Counted from the first letter of the stretch, positions 21,631 to 31,908 are shown. The stretch is 64,000 nt of DNA from Verrucomicrobiales bacterium (GCA_027488845.1 JAIYBC010000050.1:22352-86351), one strand, 5' to 3'. Numbers and translations are program-made. The notes: generated by a model not told the origin, from the letters alone.

Positions 21631-21652
21631 CGATGTTGGGAACGCCGTCGGC

Positions 21653-24376
21653 TCAGTCGTCGTCGTCGTCCGCACCGGGGGTGATCGCCCATTCGGGGTA
21701 GGGGCGGTGGGTGCCGGCCATGGCGTTCCACAGGATCCGGTTCAGGACGTCCTCCGGCGCCTTGTCGACCTCGCGGAAGTTCAGCTTCGACGAAACCTCG
21801 GCATCCCTCCGCAGCACGGGGTCGAGGATCGCCTGCTTGGGCGGGTTGATCTGGTCGAGGGGGATGTTGTTGGGCACCGCGGTGTAGGGGGTGAGGTCGG
21901 CGGTGTCCGTGAAGCAGTCGGACATCGGGGTGGCACTCGCGTCGAACTGGTTCATCGGCGGGATGCCGAGGATCTGTTCCAGCGTGCGGATGATGCTCGT
22001 GGTGTTGTACTGGGTGGAGACGACGGAACCGCGCTTGGTGTAGGGGCTGATGCAGAAGGCGGTCGTCCGGTAGCCGCTGACGTGGTCCCAGCCGGCCTGC
22101 GGATCGTCCTCGATGGCGAAGATCGCGGTGGAGGGCCAGAAGCGGCTCTTGCTGACCGCCTCGACGATGCGTCCGAAGGCGAGGTCGTTGTCGGCGACGC
22201 ACGCGGCCGGGGTGGGTTCCCCGGGGGAGGTGCCGCTGGTGTGGTCGTTGGGCAGGCAGATGATCGTCAGCCGGGGGAAGGTTCCCTTGGCCTCGAATTC
22301 CTGGAGTTCGCGGATGAAGAAGTCGGCACGGAACTGGTCGGGCACCGACATCTCCCATCCGACGTAGTTGGTGGGGGTGTAGGGCCGGATGGACTCGACC
22401 ATGGGATAGCTGGAGAAGACCACCTCGTCGCTCAGGCCCTTCCAGGTGCGGTAGCAGGGGAGGAAGCTCGGCGAACCCTTCTTGGAGCGGTCGCGCCAGC
22501 GGACCGACGGCGCGGCGAACTCGCCGTAGTTGCGGAACGAGATGCCGTGCTTGAGGGCGTTGTCCCAGAGGAAACCCGCCGGGGAGTAGGCCAGCGCGTC
22601 GTTCTCGTCCTCGCCCATGCCGTCCGGATAGCTGCGCGGGAAGCCGGCGAAGGACTTCTCCATGTAGTCGGTGGCGAAGGCGGTGGTCGACCACTGGTGG
22701 CCGTCGGCGCTCAGGATCCCGGAGCAGTAGGTGTTGTCGAGCAGGGTGAACTCGCGGGCCAGCTTGTGCAGGTTCGGGGTGATCTTCTCCCCGAAGATGC
22801 ACAGGTCGGGACGGCCGTTTCCGGCGAGGACGTCACCGAAGACCTGGTCGTAGGTCCGGTTCTCCTTGATGACGTAGATGACGTGCTGGATGAGGCTGGG
22901 CTCGCCGATCCGCTCGGGAACGGCGCGGGGTGCGACGCCCTTGCGCGGCGGAAGGCGGGAGGCGAGGACGGCGTCGCGGCGGAGGTTCCGGGAAACGGTC
23001 TCGGAGAGCTTGGGCAGGTCCTTGGCGGAAGGCAGCGGCACGAGCGAGAGCGAGCCGTTGTACTGGTGGGTGTTGAATCCCGGGTTGCCGTTCTCGCCCT
23101 TGCCGGTCTTGGACGGGAGTCCCTTCACGTTGGCCACGACCAGCTGCTTCCGGGCGGAGTCCAGCACCAGGGCGCCGGGGAACCATCCGACCGGGATCAT
23201 ACCGGTCAGGCGCGACTCGCGGTCGGCCGGATCGAAACGGAGGACGGCCACGGCGTTGTGTGTGCCGTTGGCGACGTAGAGGGACCTGCCGTCCTGGGCG
23301 AACACCACGGCGTTGGGCGAGGCGCCGAAGAGGTCGGCGGGACTCGTCCGTGTCCAGACCGTCTCCACCACCGACTCGCTGCGGGTGTCGATGACGGTGA
23401 GGGTGTCGGATCCGGCGTTGGCGCAGACCACGTGGCGTCCGGAGGGGGAGACGGCGAGACCCGAGGCGTGGAGTCCTGCGAGCAGTTCCTTGGTCGGCGA
23501 CGGCGCCTTGCGGAGGTCCACGATGGAAACCGATCCCTCGCTGGCGATGTGTCGGACGGGATCCACGCGCACGACGGTTCCACGGCCGGCGGGCCCGGTC
23601 AGGTCTTCGGCGCCCGGACGGCGTCCGCCCCAGTTGCTGACGTAGGCCTTGTCGCCGACGAGCACCACGTCGTAGGGGGCGACGCCCACGGGGAATTCGC
23701 GGAGGACGGCGCCGGTTGCGGCGTCGAGTTCGAACAGCCGGTTGGAAAGGTTGCCGCAGACGTAGAGGCGGGATCCCGAGGCGTCGAAGGCGAGTCCGGC
23801 CGGGATCTCGGGCTTGCGGCGCGGGGCGTCGGCGGTGGGGATCGGGATCGAATGGGATGGGGTGACCGAGCCGTCTTCGGCGACGTTGAACGCCTTGAGG
23901 CTCCCGTTGACGTTGCTCATCACGACGCGCTTGCCGTCGGGCGAAACCGCCAGGCCGGTGTAGCTGGCCTGGCCGCTCTTGTCGGGCTTGAGGATGTTCG
24001 CGGAAGCTTGGCCGGCGACCGGGGCGTCCTTGGGCTCGGGTGGCAGGGCGACCCGCTGGAGGACGTCGCCGGTGGCCGGGTCGAGGACGAGCAGCTCGCT
24101 GGTCTTGCCGCTGACGTAGAGCCGGTCGCCGCGGCGCGAGAGGCGGACGACCAGCGGCCGAAGTCCGGTGAGTTCCACCTGGCGTCCGAGCGGCGTGAGC
24201 GCCTGGTTGACCGGGGTGACCGACCGGCCATCGGCTCGATGACCCACATGTTCACGGTCGCGCTCCACCGCCTCACGGGACGATACGGAATCGGTCGGGT
24301 AGTGGCAGCCGGCGCCGATGAGGATGGCGGCAACCGCCGCGTACAGAGCCCGTTGGCGGCGTGAGGAAGAGCGCAT
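21653..24376 (-). CDS. Lipoprotein: YncE-like beta-propeller fused to phosphoesterase
   Basis: This 907-residue protein begins with a lipoprotein signal (YAAVAAILIGAGC, lipobox LIGAGC). Residues 50-500 form a YncE-like beta-propeller: repeated blocks such as LVLDPATGDV, GLAVSPDGKRVVMSN, VDLRKA and YVANGTHNAV. The C-terminal 400 residues are an alkaline phosphatase superfamily (phosphoesterase) domain: VIYVIKENRTYDQVFGD near the start and CLPNDHTSGTSPGE, matching the metal-binding blocks of the phospholipase C/acid phosphatase branch. This two-domain order is known as 'bifunctional YncE family protein/alkaline phosphatase family protein'. Substrate unknown. The last five residues are Asp, encoded by a GAC/GAT run. 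Confidence 0.92.
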   Translation of the reverse strand: MRSSSRRQRALYAAVAAILIGAGCHYPTDSVSSREAVERDREHVGHRADGRSVTPVNQALTPLGRQVELTGLRPLVVRLSRRGDRLYVSGKTSELLVLDPATGDVLQRVALPPEPKDAPVAGQASANILKPDKSGQASYTGLAVSPDGKRVVMSNVNGSLKAFNVAEDGSVTPSHSIPIPTADAPRRKPEIPAGLAFDASGSRLYVCGNLSNRLFELDAATGAVLREFPVGVAPYDVVLVGDKAYVSNWGGRRPGAEDLTGPAGRGTVVRVDPVRHIASEGSVSIVDLRKAPSPTKELLAGLHASGLAVSPSGRHVVCANAGSDTLTVIDTRSESVVETVWTRTSPADLFGASPNAVVFAQDGRSLYVANGTHNAVAVLRFDPADRESRLTGMIPVGWFPGALVLDSARKQLVVANVKGLPSKTGKGENGNPGFNTHQYNGSLSLVPLPSAKDLPKLSETVSRNLRRDAVLASRLPPRKGVAPRAVPERIGEPSLIQHVIYVIKENRTYDQVFGDVLAGNGRPDLCIFGEKITPNLHKLAREFTLLDNTYCSGILSADGHQWSTTAFATDYMEKSFAGFPRSYPDGMGEDENDALAYSPAGFLWDNALKHGISFRNYGEFAAPSVRWRDRSKKGSPSFLPCYRTWKGLSDEVVFSSYPMVESIRPYTPTNYVGWEMSVPDQFRADFFIRELQEFEAKGTFPRLTIICLPNDHTSGTSPGEPTPAACVADNDLAFGRIVEAVSKSRFWPSTAIFAIEDDPQAGWDHVSGYRTTAFCISPYTKRGSVVSTQYNTTSIIRTLEQILGIPPMNQFDASATPMSDCFTDTADLTPYTAVPNNIPLDQINPPKQAILDPVLRRDAEVSSKLNFREVDKAPEDVLNRILWNAMAGTHRPYPEWAITPGADDDDD

Positions 24377-24523
24377 GCCTGTCTTTGGCGGAACCGAGCG
24401 CCCCGGTGCAAGGCTGGATCGATCCGAATTCCCCGACGATCCGGTTACGGAAGCCGAACGGGTCAAGAAGGCGGTCAGCAGATCCCGGAACCCCTGCCGG
24501 ATCCAGGCGGGAGTCCCAAACGA

Positions 24524-25168
24524 TCAGGGGACGGCGGCGATCCGGAGGTCGTCGAAGCGCAGCGGGGTCCCGCTGAAGGGGAGGCCCCAGACGCCGGCCT
24601 TGCCGGCGGGTAGCTTCACGGCCTCGTCGGCGGTGAGGGCCCAATCGGCGGGCTCCGTGTCGCCCTGCCAAGCCTTCGCGGTGATCCGGACGCCTTCGCC
24701 CTGCCGCTTCACCGCCAGCTTGAGCCGGGTCCATTCGCCGCTGATCCACTTGAACGGAGCCGAGGCCTTGATGTCGTCGCCGTGCACGAGTTCGACGACG
24801 CCCTTGGCCGGCGACACCCGGACCTTGTAGCCCCCCACGCCGTTGAGCCCGATGGCGAAGGTGGGGAACTTGCGGCCGGAGCGGGTTCCGTGGATCCGGG
24901 CGGTGAGTTCGAGTCCGTCCGCGGCGTTGTTGCCGAAGAGCACGCCGAAGGAATCGAGGGGCGCGCCGGGCAGCTCGATGAAGCGGTTGCCGGCCTCCTC
25001 CTTCACGGTGAACTGCCCGTCGAGGACCATGAATTCCGCGGGCAGCTCGCCCGGCGGGACCTGGGTGAAGTCCTGCTCGAACACGGCCTTGTCGGCGGCC
25101 AGGAGGGACGAAAGCGCGAGACCGGCCACCGCGACCGCGGAGCGAAGGGAGGGGAACGACGGCTTCAT
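24524..25168 (-). CDS. Exported protein of unknown function (lectin-like fold)
   Basis: This 214-residue protein starts with a signal peptide (MKPSFPSLRSAVAVAGLALS). An alternative ATG four codons upstream gives 218 residues. The mature part reads as beta-rich, with blocks like FAIGLNGVGGYKVRVSPAKG, WTRLKLAVKRQGEGV and the ending PLRFDDLRIAAVP. This resembles the jelly-roll laminin-G/DUF1080-type carbohydrate-binding or 3-keto-disaccharide-hydrolase-related domains common in Verrucomicrobiota. The resemblance is by eye only. It is flanked on the same strand by the phosphoesterase lipoprotein gene and the serine hydrolase gene, both exported. Confidence 0.8.
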   Translation of the reverse strand: MKPSFPSLRSAVAVAGLALSSLLAADKAVFEQDFTQVPPGELPAEFMVLDGQFTVKEEAGNRFIELPGAPLDSFGVLFGNNAADGLELTARIHGTRSGRKFPTFAIGLNGVGGYKVRVSPAKGVVELVHGDDIKASAPFKWISGEWTRLKLAVKRQGEGVRITAKAWQGDTEPADWALTADEAVKLPAGKAGVWGLPFSGTPLRFDDLRIAAVP

Positions 25169-25252
25169 CTGGGAATCCATGTCAGAGGACGGACGGGAAT
25201 CAAGGTGCGGCTGTTCGAAGAGCCTCGCGGCGGGGCTGGGAATTCGGCCCGC

Positions 25253-26461
25253 TCAGCGGATCGCGTTCCCGGGCGGCGTGGCGGCTTGGATGCCGACCGC
25301 CTCGGCGGCGAGGGTCCCGAGCCGGCGGCGCAGGGCGATGACGTTGCCGGCTTCGGTCGGGTGGTTGCGGTTGCTCAGGAAGACGATGAACGAGCCGGAA
25401 CCGGGATCGATCCAGAACGAGGTGCCGGTCCAGCCGGAATGCCCGTAGGAACCGACCGGGAACAGGTTGCCGCGCGGACCGGCGTACGGCGAGTCGATGT
25501 CCCATCCGAATCCGCGCTTCGGCAGCTCCGGCGGCGACTGCACCGCGGTCATCGCGCGGACCGTCTCCGCCTTCAACACGCGGCGTCCGTCGAGTTCGCC
25601 CTCGCCGAGGAACATGCGGCAGAACCGGGCGACATCCCCCGCGGTGGTGAAGAGGCCGGCATGGCCCGCGACGCCGCCCATGCGGCGGGCCGTGGGATCG
25701 TGCACGACGCCGCGGAGGACGGTGCCGTCCGGCTGGCGTTCCGTGGGGGCGATGCGGTTCGCGGGGATCCGGTTCAGCGGTCGGTACACGGTCGAGCGCA
25801 TGCCGAGCGGCCGGTAGAACTCCCGCTCACAGAAGACGTCGAGCGGTTCGCCGGCGACCTTCTCGACGATGCGGCCGAGCAGGATGAAGTTGATGTCGGA
25901 ATAGACGAACTTCTGGCCGGGCGGCTGTGTCGGGGTCTCGTCGCAGGCCCGTCGTTCGGCCTCGTCCGCACCGGTCCACGAACCGCCGCCGAGGCCCGGT
26001 CGGAGTCCCGAGGTGTGGGTGAGCAGGTGCCTCACGGTGATGCCCTCCTTGCCGTGTACGGAAAATGCCGGGAGATACCGTTGGACCGGAGCCTCGACGT
26101 CGAGACGGCCCTGTTCCCACAGCTTCATCACCGCCGGGGCGGTGGCCATGACCTTGGTCAGGGACGCGGCGTCGTAGACCGTCTCCGGTGTGGTCGGTTC
26201 CCGGGTGGGTTCGACGGCCTGCTGGCCGAACGCCCGGAGGTGGCGGGAACCGCGGCTCTCCAGCCACAGGACGCCGCCGGGACATTGGTTCGAGGAGATG
26301 GCGGAGACGACGGCCTGGTCCAGCACCGCGAGCCGGGCCGGATCCAGCGTCGGCGTGGAAACCGTGGGCGTCCGCGAGCGGCATCCGGCGAGGGCGAGCG
26401 CGACCGTGAGGATTGCGGCACCGCCGAAGCGGAGAAGGCGCGGGGTAGGGGCGGGGATCAT
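25253..26461 (-). CDS. Serine beta-lactamase-like hydrolase (lipoprotein)
   Basis: This 402-residue class C beta-lactamase/DD-peptidase-fold protein has a lipoprotein signal (ILTVALALAGC). The nucleophile motif SxxK is at residues 100-103 (SLTK), a YSD block serves as the YxN-type motif, and HSG (GSYGHSGWTGT) is the third motif. Proteins of this group are mostly esterases or peptidases of cell-wall or D-amino-acid substrates; a true beta-lactamase is not implied. The ATG overlaps the TGA of the RND permease gene (ATGA), so the two are co-translated. The pairing of a pump with a periplasmic hydrolase is noteworthy. Confidence 0.92.
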   Translation of the reverse strand: MIPAPTPRLLRFGGAAILTVALALAGCRSRTPTVSTPTLDPARLAVLDQAVVSAISSNQCPGGVLWLESRGSRHLRAFGQQAVEPTREPTTPETVYDAASLTKVMATAPAVMKLWEQGRLDVEAPVQRYLPAFSVHGKEGITVRHLLTHTSGLRPGLGGGSWTGADEAERRACDETPTQPPGQKFVYSDINFILLGRIVEKVAGEPLDVFCEREFYRPLGMRSTVYRPLNRIPANRIAPTERQPDGTVLRGVVHDPTARRMGGVAGHAGLFTTAGDVARFCRMFLGEGELDGRRVLKAETVRAMTAVQSPPELPKRGFGWDIDSPYAGPRGNLFPVGSYGHSGWTGTSFWIDPGSGSFIVFLSNRNHPTEAGNVIALRRRLGTLAAEAVGIQAATPPGNAIR

Positions 26462-29400
26462 TTCGCGGGAAGGGCGTCCTGCATCGGGAGGGAAACCCGG
26501 CCGGAGTTCGCGGGATGGAAAAGGCGGTCGAGCATCACGTACACGACGGGGATGACGTAGAGCGTGAGGAAGGTGCTGGTGAGCATGCCGCCGACGACCG
26601 CGATGCCCATGGGGCGGCGGCTTTCGGCACCGGCGCCGAAGCCGATGGCGATGGGCATGATGCCGGCGATGGTGGAGAAGGCGGTCATCAGGATCGGACG
26701 CAGGCGGACGCGTCCGGCCTCGAGCATCGCCGTCATCGGATCCATGCCCTTGGCCGTCTGCTGGTTGGCGTACTCGACGAGGAGGATCGAGTTCTTGGTG
26801 ACGAGGCCGACGAGCAGGATCAGGCCGATCTGGCTGAACAGGTTGATGTTCATCGCCGGGATCGGGGGGATGACGCCGACGTTGCCGAGGAAGGCGAGGA
26901 GCCAGAGCAGCCCGAAGGCGCCGACGGCGGCCAGGGGCAGGGCGAGCATGACGGTGAACGGGTGGACGAGGCTCTCGAACTGGGCGGCGAGGGTCATGTA
27001 GACGATGATCCCGGCGAGCCCGAGCACCCACCAGATCTCGTCGGAGGTGTCGGCGAGGTTCTTGGCCTCGCCTTCCCAGGCGAAGAGCGTGCCGGCGGGC
27101 AGGTCGCCCAGGAGCGGTTCCACCTGCTTCACCACGGAACCGATGGTGGTGCCGCCGGGGGAGGCGGTGATGCTGGCGCTGCGGAGGCGTCCGTAGTGGC
27201 TGATGGAGTTGGGCGCGGAGCCCTGCGAGCGGGAGACCAGGCTGCTGAGCTGGATCAGTTCGCCGCGGGTGTTGCGGACGAAGACCGTGTCGAGGTCCTG
27301 GGGCGTGAGCCGCGAGCCGCGTTCCAGCTGGGCGATGACCTGGTATTCCTTGCCGCCGACCTTGAGCCGGCTGAGGTCGAGTCCGCCGAAGAGGATCTGG
27401 AGCGTCCGGGAGATGTCCTCGACGGTGACGCCGAGGGAGGCGGCACGGCTGCGGTCGATGGCGATGCGCAGCTCCGGCTTGTCCACCTCGTAGCCGACGC
27501 GGATGTTGCGGAGTAGGGGTTGTCCGGCGGCATTGGTCAGCTTGCCGAGGCGGGCGGACATGGCCTGCGCGGCGAGGTTGAGCGTGTCGAGGTCCTGGTT
27601 CTGGAGGACGAGTTCGAACGGGGAGCTGTTGAAGCTGATCTCGATCGCCTTGGGCAGGTTGGCGATGGCGAAGCCGCCCTCGACCTCGGTGAAGAAGCGT
27701 TGGGCCACGCCGCCGGGGCCGTTGACGATCTCCTGGACGGACCGTTCGCGCTTCGAACGGTCGGTGAAGGTCACGAACACCACGCCGAGCGAGGACTGGC
27801 CGGGTCCGGCGAAGCCCGGGGCGACGATCGCGCCGAAGCTGTCGACCTCAGGTATCCCGGCGATGATCGACTCGGCCTTGCGGAGCTGACGGTCGGTGAA
27901 CTCCGAGGTCGAGCCGTTCGGCGTCAGGACCATGCTGAACATGCGTCCCTTGTCCTCCTGGGGCAGGAAGTCCTGGTCGAGGTTCCGGTAGGCCAGGACC
28001 ATGAGGAACATCGTCGCCAGCGTCACCAGGACGGAGACGAACCGATGTCTGAGCGCCCAGCGCAGGGAAGAGGCGTATTGCCGGGAAACCCAGTCGAGGG
28101 AGGCCTCGAAGACGCCGAAGAGCCCGGTCGCCTTGGTGTGGGAGACGGGCTTGAGGATGCGCGCCGCGATGGCCGGGGAGAGGGTGAGCGCCACGAAGGC
28201 CGAGATGATCACCGACACCGACACCGCGACGGCGAACTCGACGAAGAGCCGGCCGGTGGTGCTCTTCTGGAAGGCGAGGGGGGTGAACACGGCGACCAGC
28301 GAGAGGGTGATCGCGATGACGGCGAAGCTGATCTCCTCCATCGCCTTGAAGGCCGCGTCCATCGGCTTCATGCCCTCCTCGATGTGCCGGTAGATCGCCT
28401 CGAGCACCACGATGGCGTCGTCGACGACGATGCCGATCACGAGCACCAGGGCCAGCATGGTCAGGATGTTCACCGAGTACCCGAGCAGGTACATGACTGC
28501 GAAGGTCCCGATGATGGAAACCGGGATCGCGACGCTGGGGATGAGGGTCGAGCGGAAGTCGCGGAGGAAGACGAAGATGATCAGCACCACGAGGCCGAAG
28601 GCGATGGCGAGGGTCTCCCAGACCTCGCCGATGGCCTTCTCGACGAAGGTGCTGGAGTCGAAGCCGACCCACATGTCGATGCCCGGCGGCAGCGTCGTCC
28701 GGACGGCCTCCATCTCGGACTTGATCGACTGGGCGACGGACACGGTGTTCGCCTTCGCCTGCTTCACGATGCCGAGGAAGATGCACGGCTTGCCGCGGGC
28801 ACGGGCGATCGTGCGGTAGTCCTCCACGCCGTCCTCGGCCCGGCCGACGTCCTTCAGCTTCACCAACGTCGCGCCGTCGGCGCGGATCACCAGTTCGTTG
28901 AACTCGTCCACGGAATGCAGTTCCCCGCGGGTCTGGATGGTCATCTCGCGGTCGAGGTTCTCCACCTTGCCGCTGGGCAGGTCGATGTTCTGCTGACGCA
29001 GGGCGCGTTGGACGTCGAGGATGGTGACCTGGCGGGCGGCCATCCGACCCGAGTCGAGCCAGAGGCGCATGGCGTAGCGCTTCTCGCCGCCGATGGTGAT
29101 CGAGGAGACGCCGGCCACGCCCTGGAACCGCGGCTTCACCTGGCGCTCGGCCAGGGTGGTGAGCTCCAGCGGCGAATACCGGTCGCTGTTCATCGCGATC
29201 CAGATGATCGGCTGCGCGTCGGAATCCTGCTTCGAGACGATGGGCTCGCGGATGTCGAGCGGGAGGGCGCCCCGGATCCGGGACACGCGGTCGCGGACGT
29301 CCTGGGCGGCGAGATCGATGTCGCGTGAGAGGTCGAACTCGATCGAGATGCCGCTGGCGCCTTCGCGGCTTTCCGAACGGAGGGTCTTGATGCCCTCGAT

Positions 29401-29619
29401 GTTGTTCAGGGCTTCCTCAAGGCGTTCGGTGACCTCGGTCTCCACCACCTGGGCGTTGGCGCCGGGATAGATGGTGCTGACCGAGACGACCGGGGGATCG
29501 ATGTCTGGAAGCTCCCGGACCGGCAGGCGCGAAAGCCCGATCAGGCCGAAGAGGACCAGCGAGAGACTCATCATCGTCGCCAGGATCGGCCGCTGGATCG
29601 AGATGCGTGGCAGGATCAT
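26458..29619 (-). CDS. RND efflux permease, AcrB/HAE1 type
   Basis: This is a 1053-residue inner-membrane proton-driven transporter. It has 12 transmembrane segments with two large periplasmic loops, beginning MILPRISIQRPILATMMSL. The proton-relay pair is present in TM4 (GIVVDDAIVVLEAI) and the lysine partner in TM10 (GLVTKNSILLVEYANQ). The porter-domain start PPVVSVSTIYPGANAQ is typical of the hydrophobe/amphiphile exporters. There is no membrane-fusion adaptor and no TolC-type channel gene on either side, which is unusual since the three are normally together. It is translationally coupled to a serine hydrolase gene. Substrates are unknown. Confidence 0.95.
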   Translation of the reverse strand: MILPRISIQRPILATMMSLSLVLFGLIGLSRLPVRELPDIDPPVVSVSTIYPGANAQVVETEVTERLEEALNNIEGIKTLRSESREGASGISIEFDLSRDIDLAAQDVRDRVSRIRGALPLDIREPIVSKQDSDAQPIIWIAMNSDRYSPLELTTLAERQVKPRFQGVAGVSSITIGGEKRYAMRLWLDSGRMAARQVTILDVQRALRQQNIDLPSGKVENLDREMTIQTRGELHSVDEFNELVIRADGATLVKLKDVGRAEDGVEDYRTIARARGKPCIFLGIVKQAKANTVSVAQSIKSEMEAVRTTLPPGIDMWVGFDSSTFVEKAIGEVWETLAIAFGLVVLIIFVFLRDFRSTLIPSVAIPVSIIGTFAVMYLLGYSVNILTMLALVLVIGIVVDDAIVVLEAIYRHIEEGMKPMDAAFKAMEEISFAVIAITLSLVAVFTPLAFQKSTTGRLFVEFAVAVSVSVIISAFVALTLSPAIAARILKPVSHTKATGLFGVFEASLDWVSRQYASSLRWALRHRFVSVLVTLATMFLMVLAYRNLDQDFLPQEDKGRMFSMVLTPNGSTSEFTDRQLRKAESIIAGIPEVDSFGAIVAPGFAGPGQSSLGVVFVTFTDRSKRERSVQEIVNGPGGVAQRFFTEVEGGFAIANLPKAIEISFNSSPFELVLQNQDLDTLNLAAQAMSARLGKLTNAAGQPLLRNIRVGYEVDKPELRIAIDRSRAASLGVTVEDISRTLQILFGGLDLSRLKVGGKEYQVIAQLERGSRLTPQDLDTVFVRNTRGELIQLSSLVSRSQGSAPNSISHYGRLRSASITASPGGTTIGSVVKQVEPLLGDLPAGTLFAWEGEAKNLADTSDEIWWVLGLAGIIVYMTLAAQFESLVHPFTVMLALPLAAVGAFGLLWLLAFLGNVGVIPPIPAMNINLFSQIGLILLVGLVTKNSILLVEYANQQTAKGMDPMTAMLEAGRVRLRPILMTAFSTIAGIMPIAIGFGAGAESRRPMGIAVVGGMLTSTFLTLYVIPVVYVMLDRLFHPANSGRVSLPMQDALPAK

Positions 29620-29709
29620 GTGCAGGCCAGCAAAGCACGCATCCGCCCGCGAACTCAACCGGGGTTTCGGGTGCGGCGCCTACCCTGCCGCGACGCACCG
29701 ACAGCCGGA

Positions 29710-31839
29710 TCAGGGCGCGACGACGCGGAAGTATCCGCCGGCCCCGGGCGCCAGCTCCCGGACGACGGTTCCACCTACCGTTTCCAACGGCGTCCAGACC
29801 CGAAGATCCGGGGATTGCTCCAGGCGTCCCGTGGTTCCCGGTGGCGTCTCGATCCGGAGGCGTACGAAACCTCCGGCAGCTTCCGGCATCGGTTCGATCT
29901 GCAGCCGCGCCACCGCCGGGTAGATCAACACCTGCAGTGCCGCATCGCCGGACACAGGCGCGACGTCCCCGAGGTCGAGTCCGACGGAGAAGCCCACCGG
30001 CCCATCCCATGCCGCATCGGCCGCCGCCACGACGACCAGCGGGTCCTCCGGCCTCGCGGTGTAGTGGTACCGTGGGATCGCCCGCGTGGCGCCGATCTCG
30101 AAGTACATCCAGCCGACGTTCGTCGTGGCCCCGTAAGGACGGAAGTCCTGGCCAAGCTGCGCCGTTCCCTGCCCAAGCCGCACCTCGAAGGAGACCTGTT
30201 CCGTGAGGTCGCCGATCCGTTCGACGTGGCCGATGCGGGTCGTGGCGCCGGACGGGATCCGGTTCGTCGCCGAGACCAGACGCACCGAGGACTCGTCGTC
30301 CCGGATCGCAACGGCGGCGAAGGGTTGTCCGAGGAACACCCCGTTGGTTCCCGCGTCGAGCAGCCAGATCCCGAACGACCTCGCGGGGTCCCGCCGCGCG
30401 TTGTCGATCAGCGTCACCACGAGGTTCTTCCGTGTCTCGCCCGGAAGGAAGCCGAGCTTCCCGCCCAGCGGCACGTAGTCGATGCCGGCGACCGCGCTCG
30501 CGTCCTGGGTCGCCACCCGGATCTCCAGTGGGAACCCGGTGTTCCCCGACCGTTCCACGACGAGGGTGACCTCGAGGTGGTCCTCGTTGGCGGCCACGGC
30601 GGGCGTGGCGAACCGGATCCAGGACAGATCCGCCGGGGGCCGGGAAAGGTAGACGTTGTCCAGGGCCCAGCTTTCATCGCCGATGCCTTCGCCGACGAAA
30701 TCTGCGGAGAAGACCTCCGTGCGGTTGGTCACCGCATAGCGCATTCGGTAGGGCGAATCCACCCGCGGCCGGCCGATGTTCTCGGGGCTTGTGCTCCAGT
30801 CGCTGTCGGAAGGACTCAGACCGAGGCTGCCGAGGCGTGGTGCGATCTGGGGAACACCTGGTGCGACCGGAAGACGCTGGAGGTAGTAGGAGGGCCCGAT
30901 CCGGTCGTCGTTGTTGCTGAAGGCGGCGGAAACCAGGGTCACGCCGTCGGCGGAGGCGGTCCAGCGGTCGGGGCCGAAGAGGGCGTCGTCGCCGTCCCAG
31001 GAATCCTGGGCCCAGACGTCGAATCCGAAGACCACCGGTCCCATGGGAAGGGCGTTGGTGAGGCGGAAGGAGCCGGGCCGGGTGGTGAAGCCTGAGCGTC
31101 CCCAACGGTTCTCGTTGGTGATGCTCTGGGAGAATGCGGGCACCCAGCCCGGGGCGGTCCGGCCGTTGAAGTCCTGCCGGTACAGGTTCGTTCCGACGAC
31201 GGTGACCCGGATCGGGGCGCTGGTGACGCCGCCGAAGCGGTTGGTGACCACGGCGACCAAGGTGCCTCCGGTGAAGCCGGCGCGGTTGGGAAGCACCGGG
31301 GCCGGCAGGTCCTGGTTGGCCAGTCGGACGCCGTCCAGCCACCACGCGGCGCGCAAAGGCGGGCGTCCGTCGAGGATCAGTGGCGTTTCGACCGGGGCGC
31401 CGGCCAGCACGTTGAGTTGGAGCGGTTGGGCCAGGATGACGGGCAGGGCGGGCCTGCGGACCACCACCTGCACCCGGCCCGTCGACACGCCCCAGGCGTT
31501 GGAGGCGACGAGTTCATACACGCCGGTGTCCCGGTCCTGCCATCGCGAGCGGACCAGTTCAGGGCCCTCGGAGTCCGGCACCCGGACCATCGCGGCGTTG
31601 GGGGTCACCGGAGACCGGAGAATCCGCTCCCAACGCAGGGAAAGCGGAGGAGAGCCCTGGACCCCGGAAGGCCCCACCGGCGTGGCGGAGTCGGCGTCCA
31701 GATCCACCGTGGCGGGCAGGTTCTGGATGACGGGTGCGAGACCGGCATCGTCGGCAAGGAGAACGCCCTGCGCGCACTTCAGGCATGCCAGCAGGGTCCA
31801 GGCGAGCAGCCGGGCCTTGGAATGGAACGGTCGGGGCAT
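29710..31839 (-). CDS. Secreted Ig-like/Calx-beta repeat protein
   Basis: This 709-residue protein begins with a signal peptide (ARLLAWTLLACLKCAQGVLLA). Residues 35-215 contain Ig-like segments (GVYELVASNAWGVSTGRVQV and similar). A lectin-like region follows, and at about residues 400-520 a Calx-beta-type block (DYVPLGGKLGFLPGETRKN). The C-terminus ends with the style LEQSPDLRVWTPLETVGG ... YFRVVAP, a recurrent tail in exported proteins of Verrucomicrobiota that may be a sorting or surface module. Likely a cell-surface or matrix protein binding calcium or carbohydrate. No enzyme motif is seen. It sits 90 bases upstream of the RND gene on the same strand, but the functional link is doubtful. 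Confidence 0.85.
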   Translation of the reverse strand: MPRPFHSKARLLAWTLLACLKCAQGVLLADDAGLAPVIQNLPATVDLDADSATPVGPSGVQGSPPLSLRWERILRSPVTPNAAMVRVPDSEGPELVRSRWQDRDTGVYELVASNAWGVSTGRVQVVVRRPALPVILAQPLQLNVLAGAPVETPLILDGRPPLRAAWWLDGVRLANQDLPAPVLPNRAGFTGGTLVAVVTNRFGGVTSAPIRVTVVGTNLYRQDFNGRTAPGWVPAFSQSITNENRWGRSGFTTRPGSFRLTNALPMGPVVFGFDVWAQDSWDGDDALFGPDRWTASADGVTLVSAAFSNNDDRIGPSYYLQRLPVAPGVPQIAPRLGSLGLSPSDSDWSTSPENIGRPRVDSPYRMRYAVTNRTEVFSADFVGEGIGDESWALDNVYLSRPPADLSWIRFATPAVAANEDHLEVTLVVERSGNTGFPLEIRVATQDASAVAGIDYVPLGGKLGFLPGETRKNLVVTLIDNARRDPARSFGIWLLDAGTNGVFLGQPFAAVAIRDDESSVRLVSATNRIPSGATTRIGHVERIGDLTEQVSFEVRLGQGTAQLGQDFRPYGATTNVGWMYFEIGATRAIPRYHYTARPEDPLVVVAAADAAWDGPVGFSVGLDLGDVAPVSGDAALQVLIYPAVARLQIEPMPEAAGGFVRLRIETPPGTTGRLEQSPDLRVWTPLETVGGTVVRELAPGAGGYFRVVAP

Positions 31840-31908
31840 GCGCGGAGTCTTCCCGCGGACCCCGGTCTTTCTCCATTGGATTTCCCGACGCGGAATCCAG
31901 AGAGGCTA

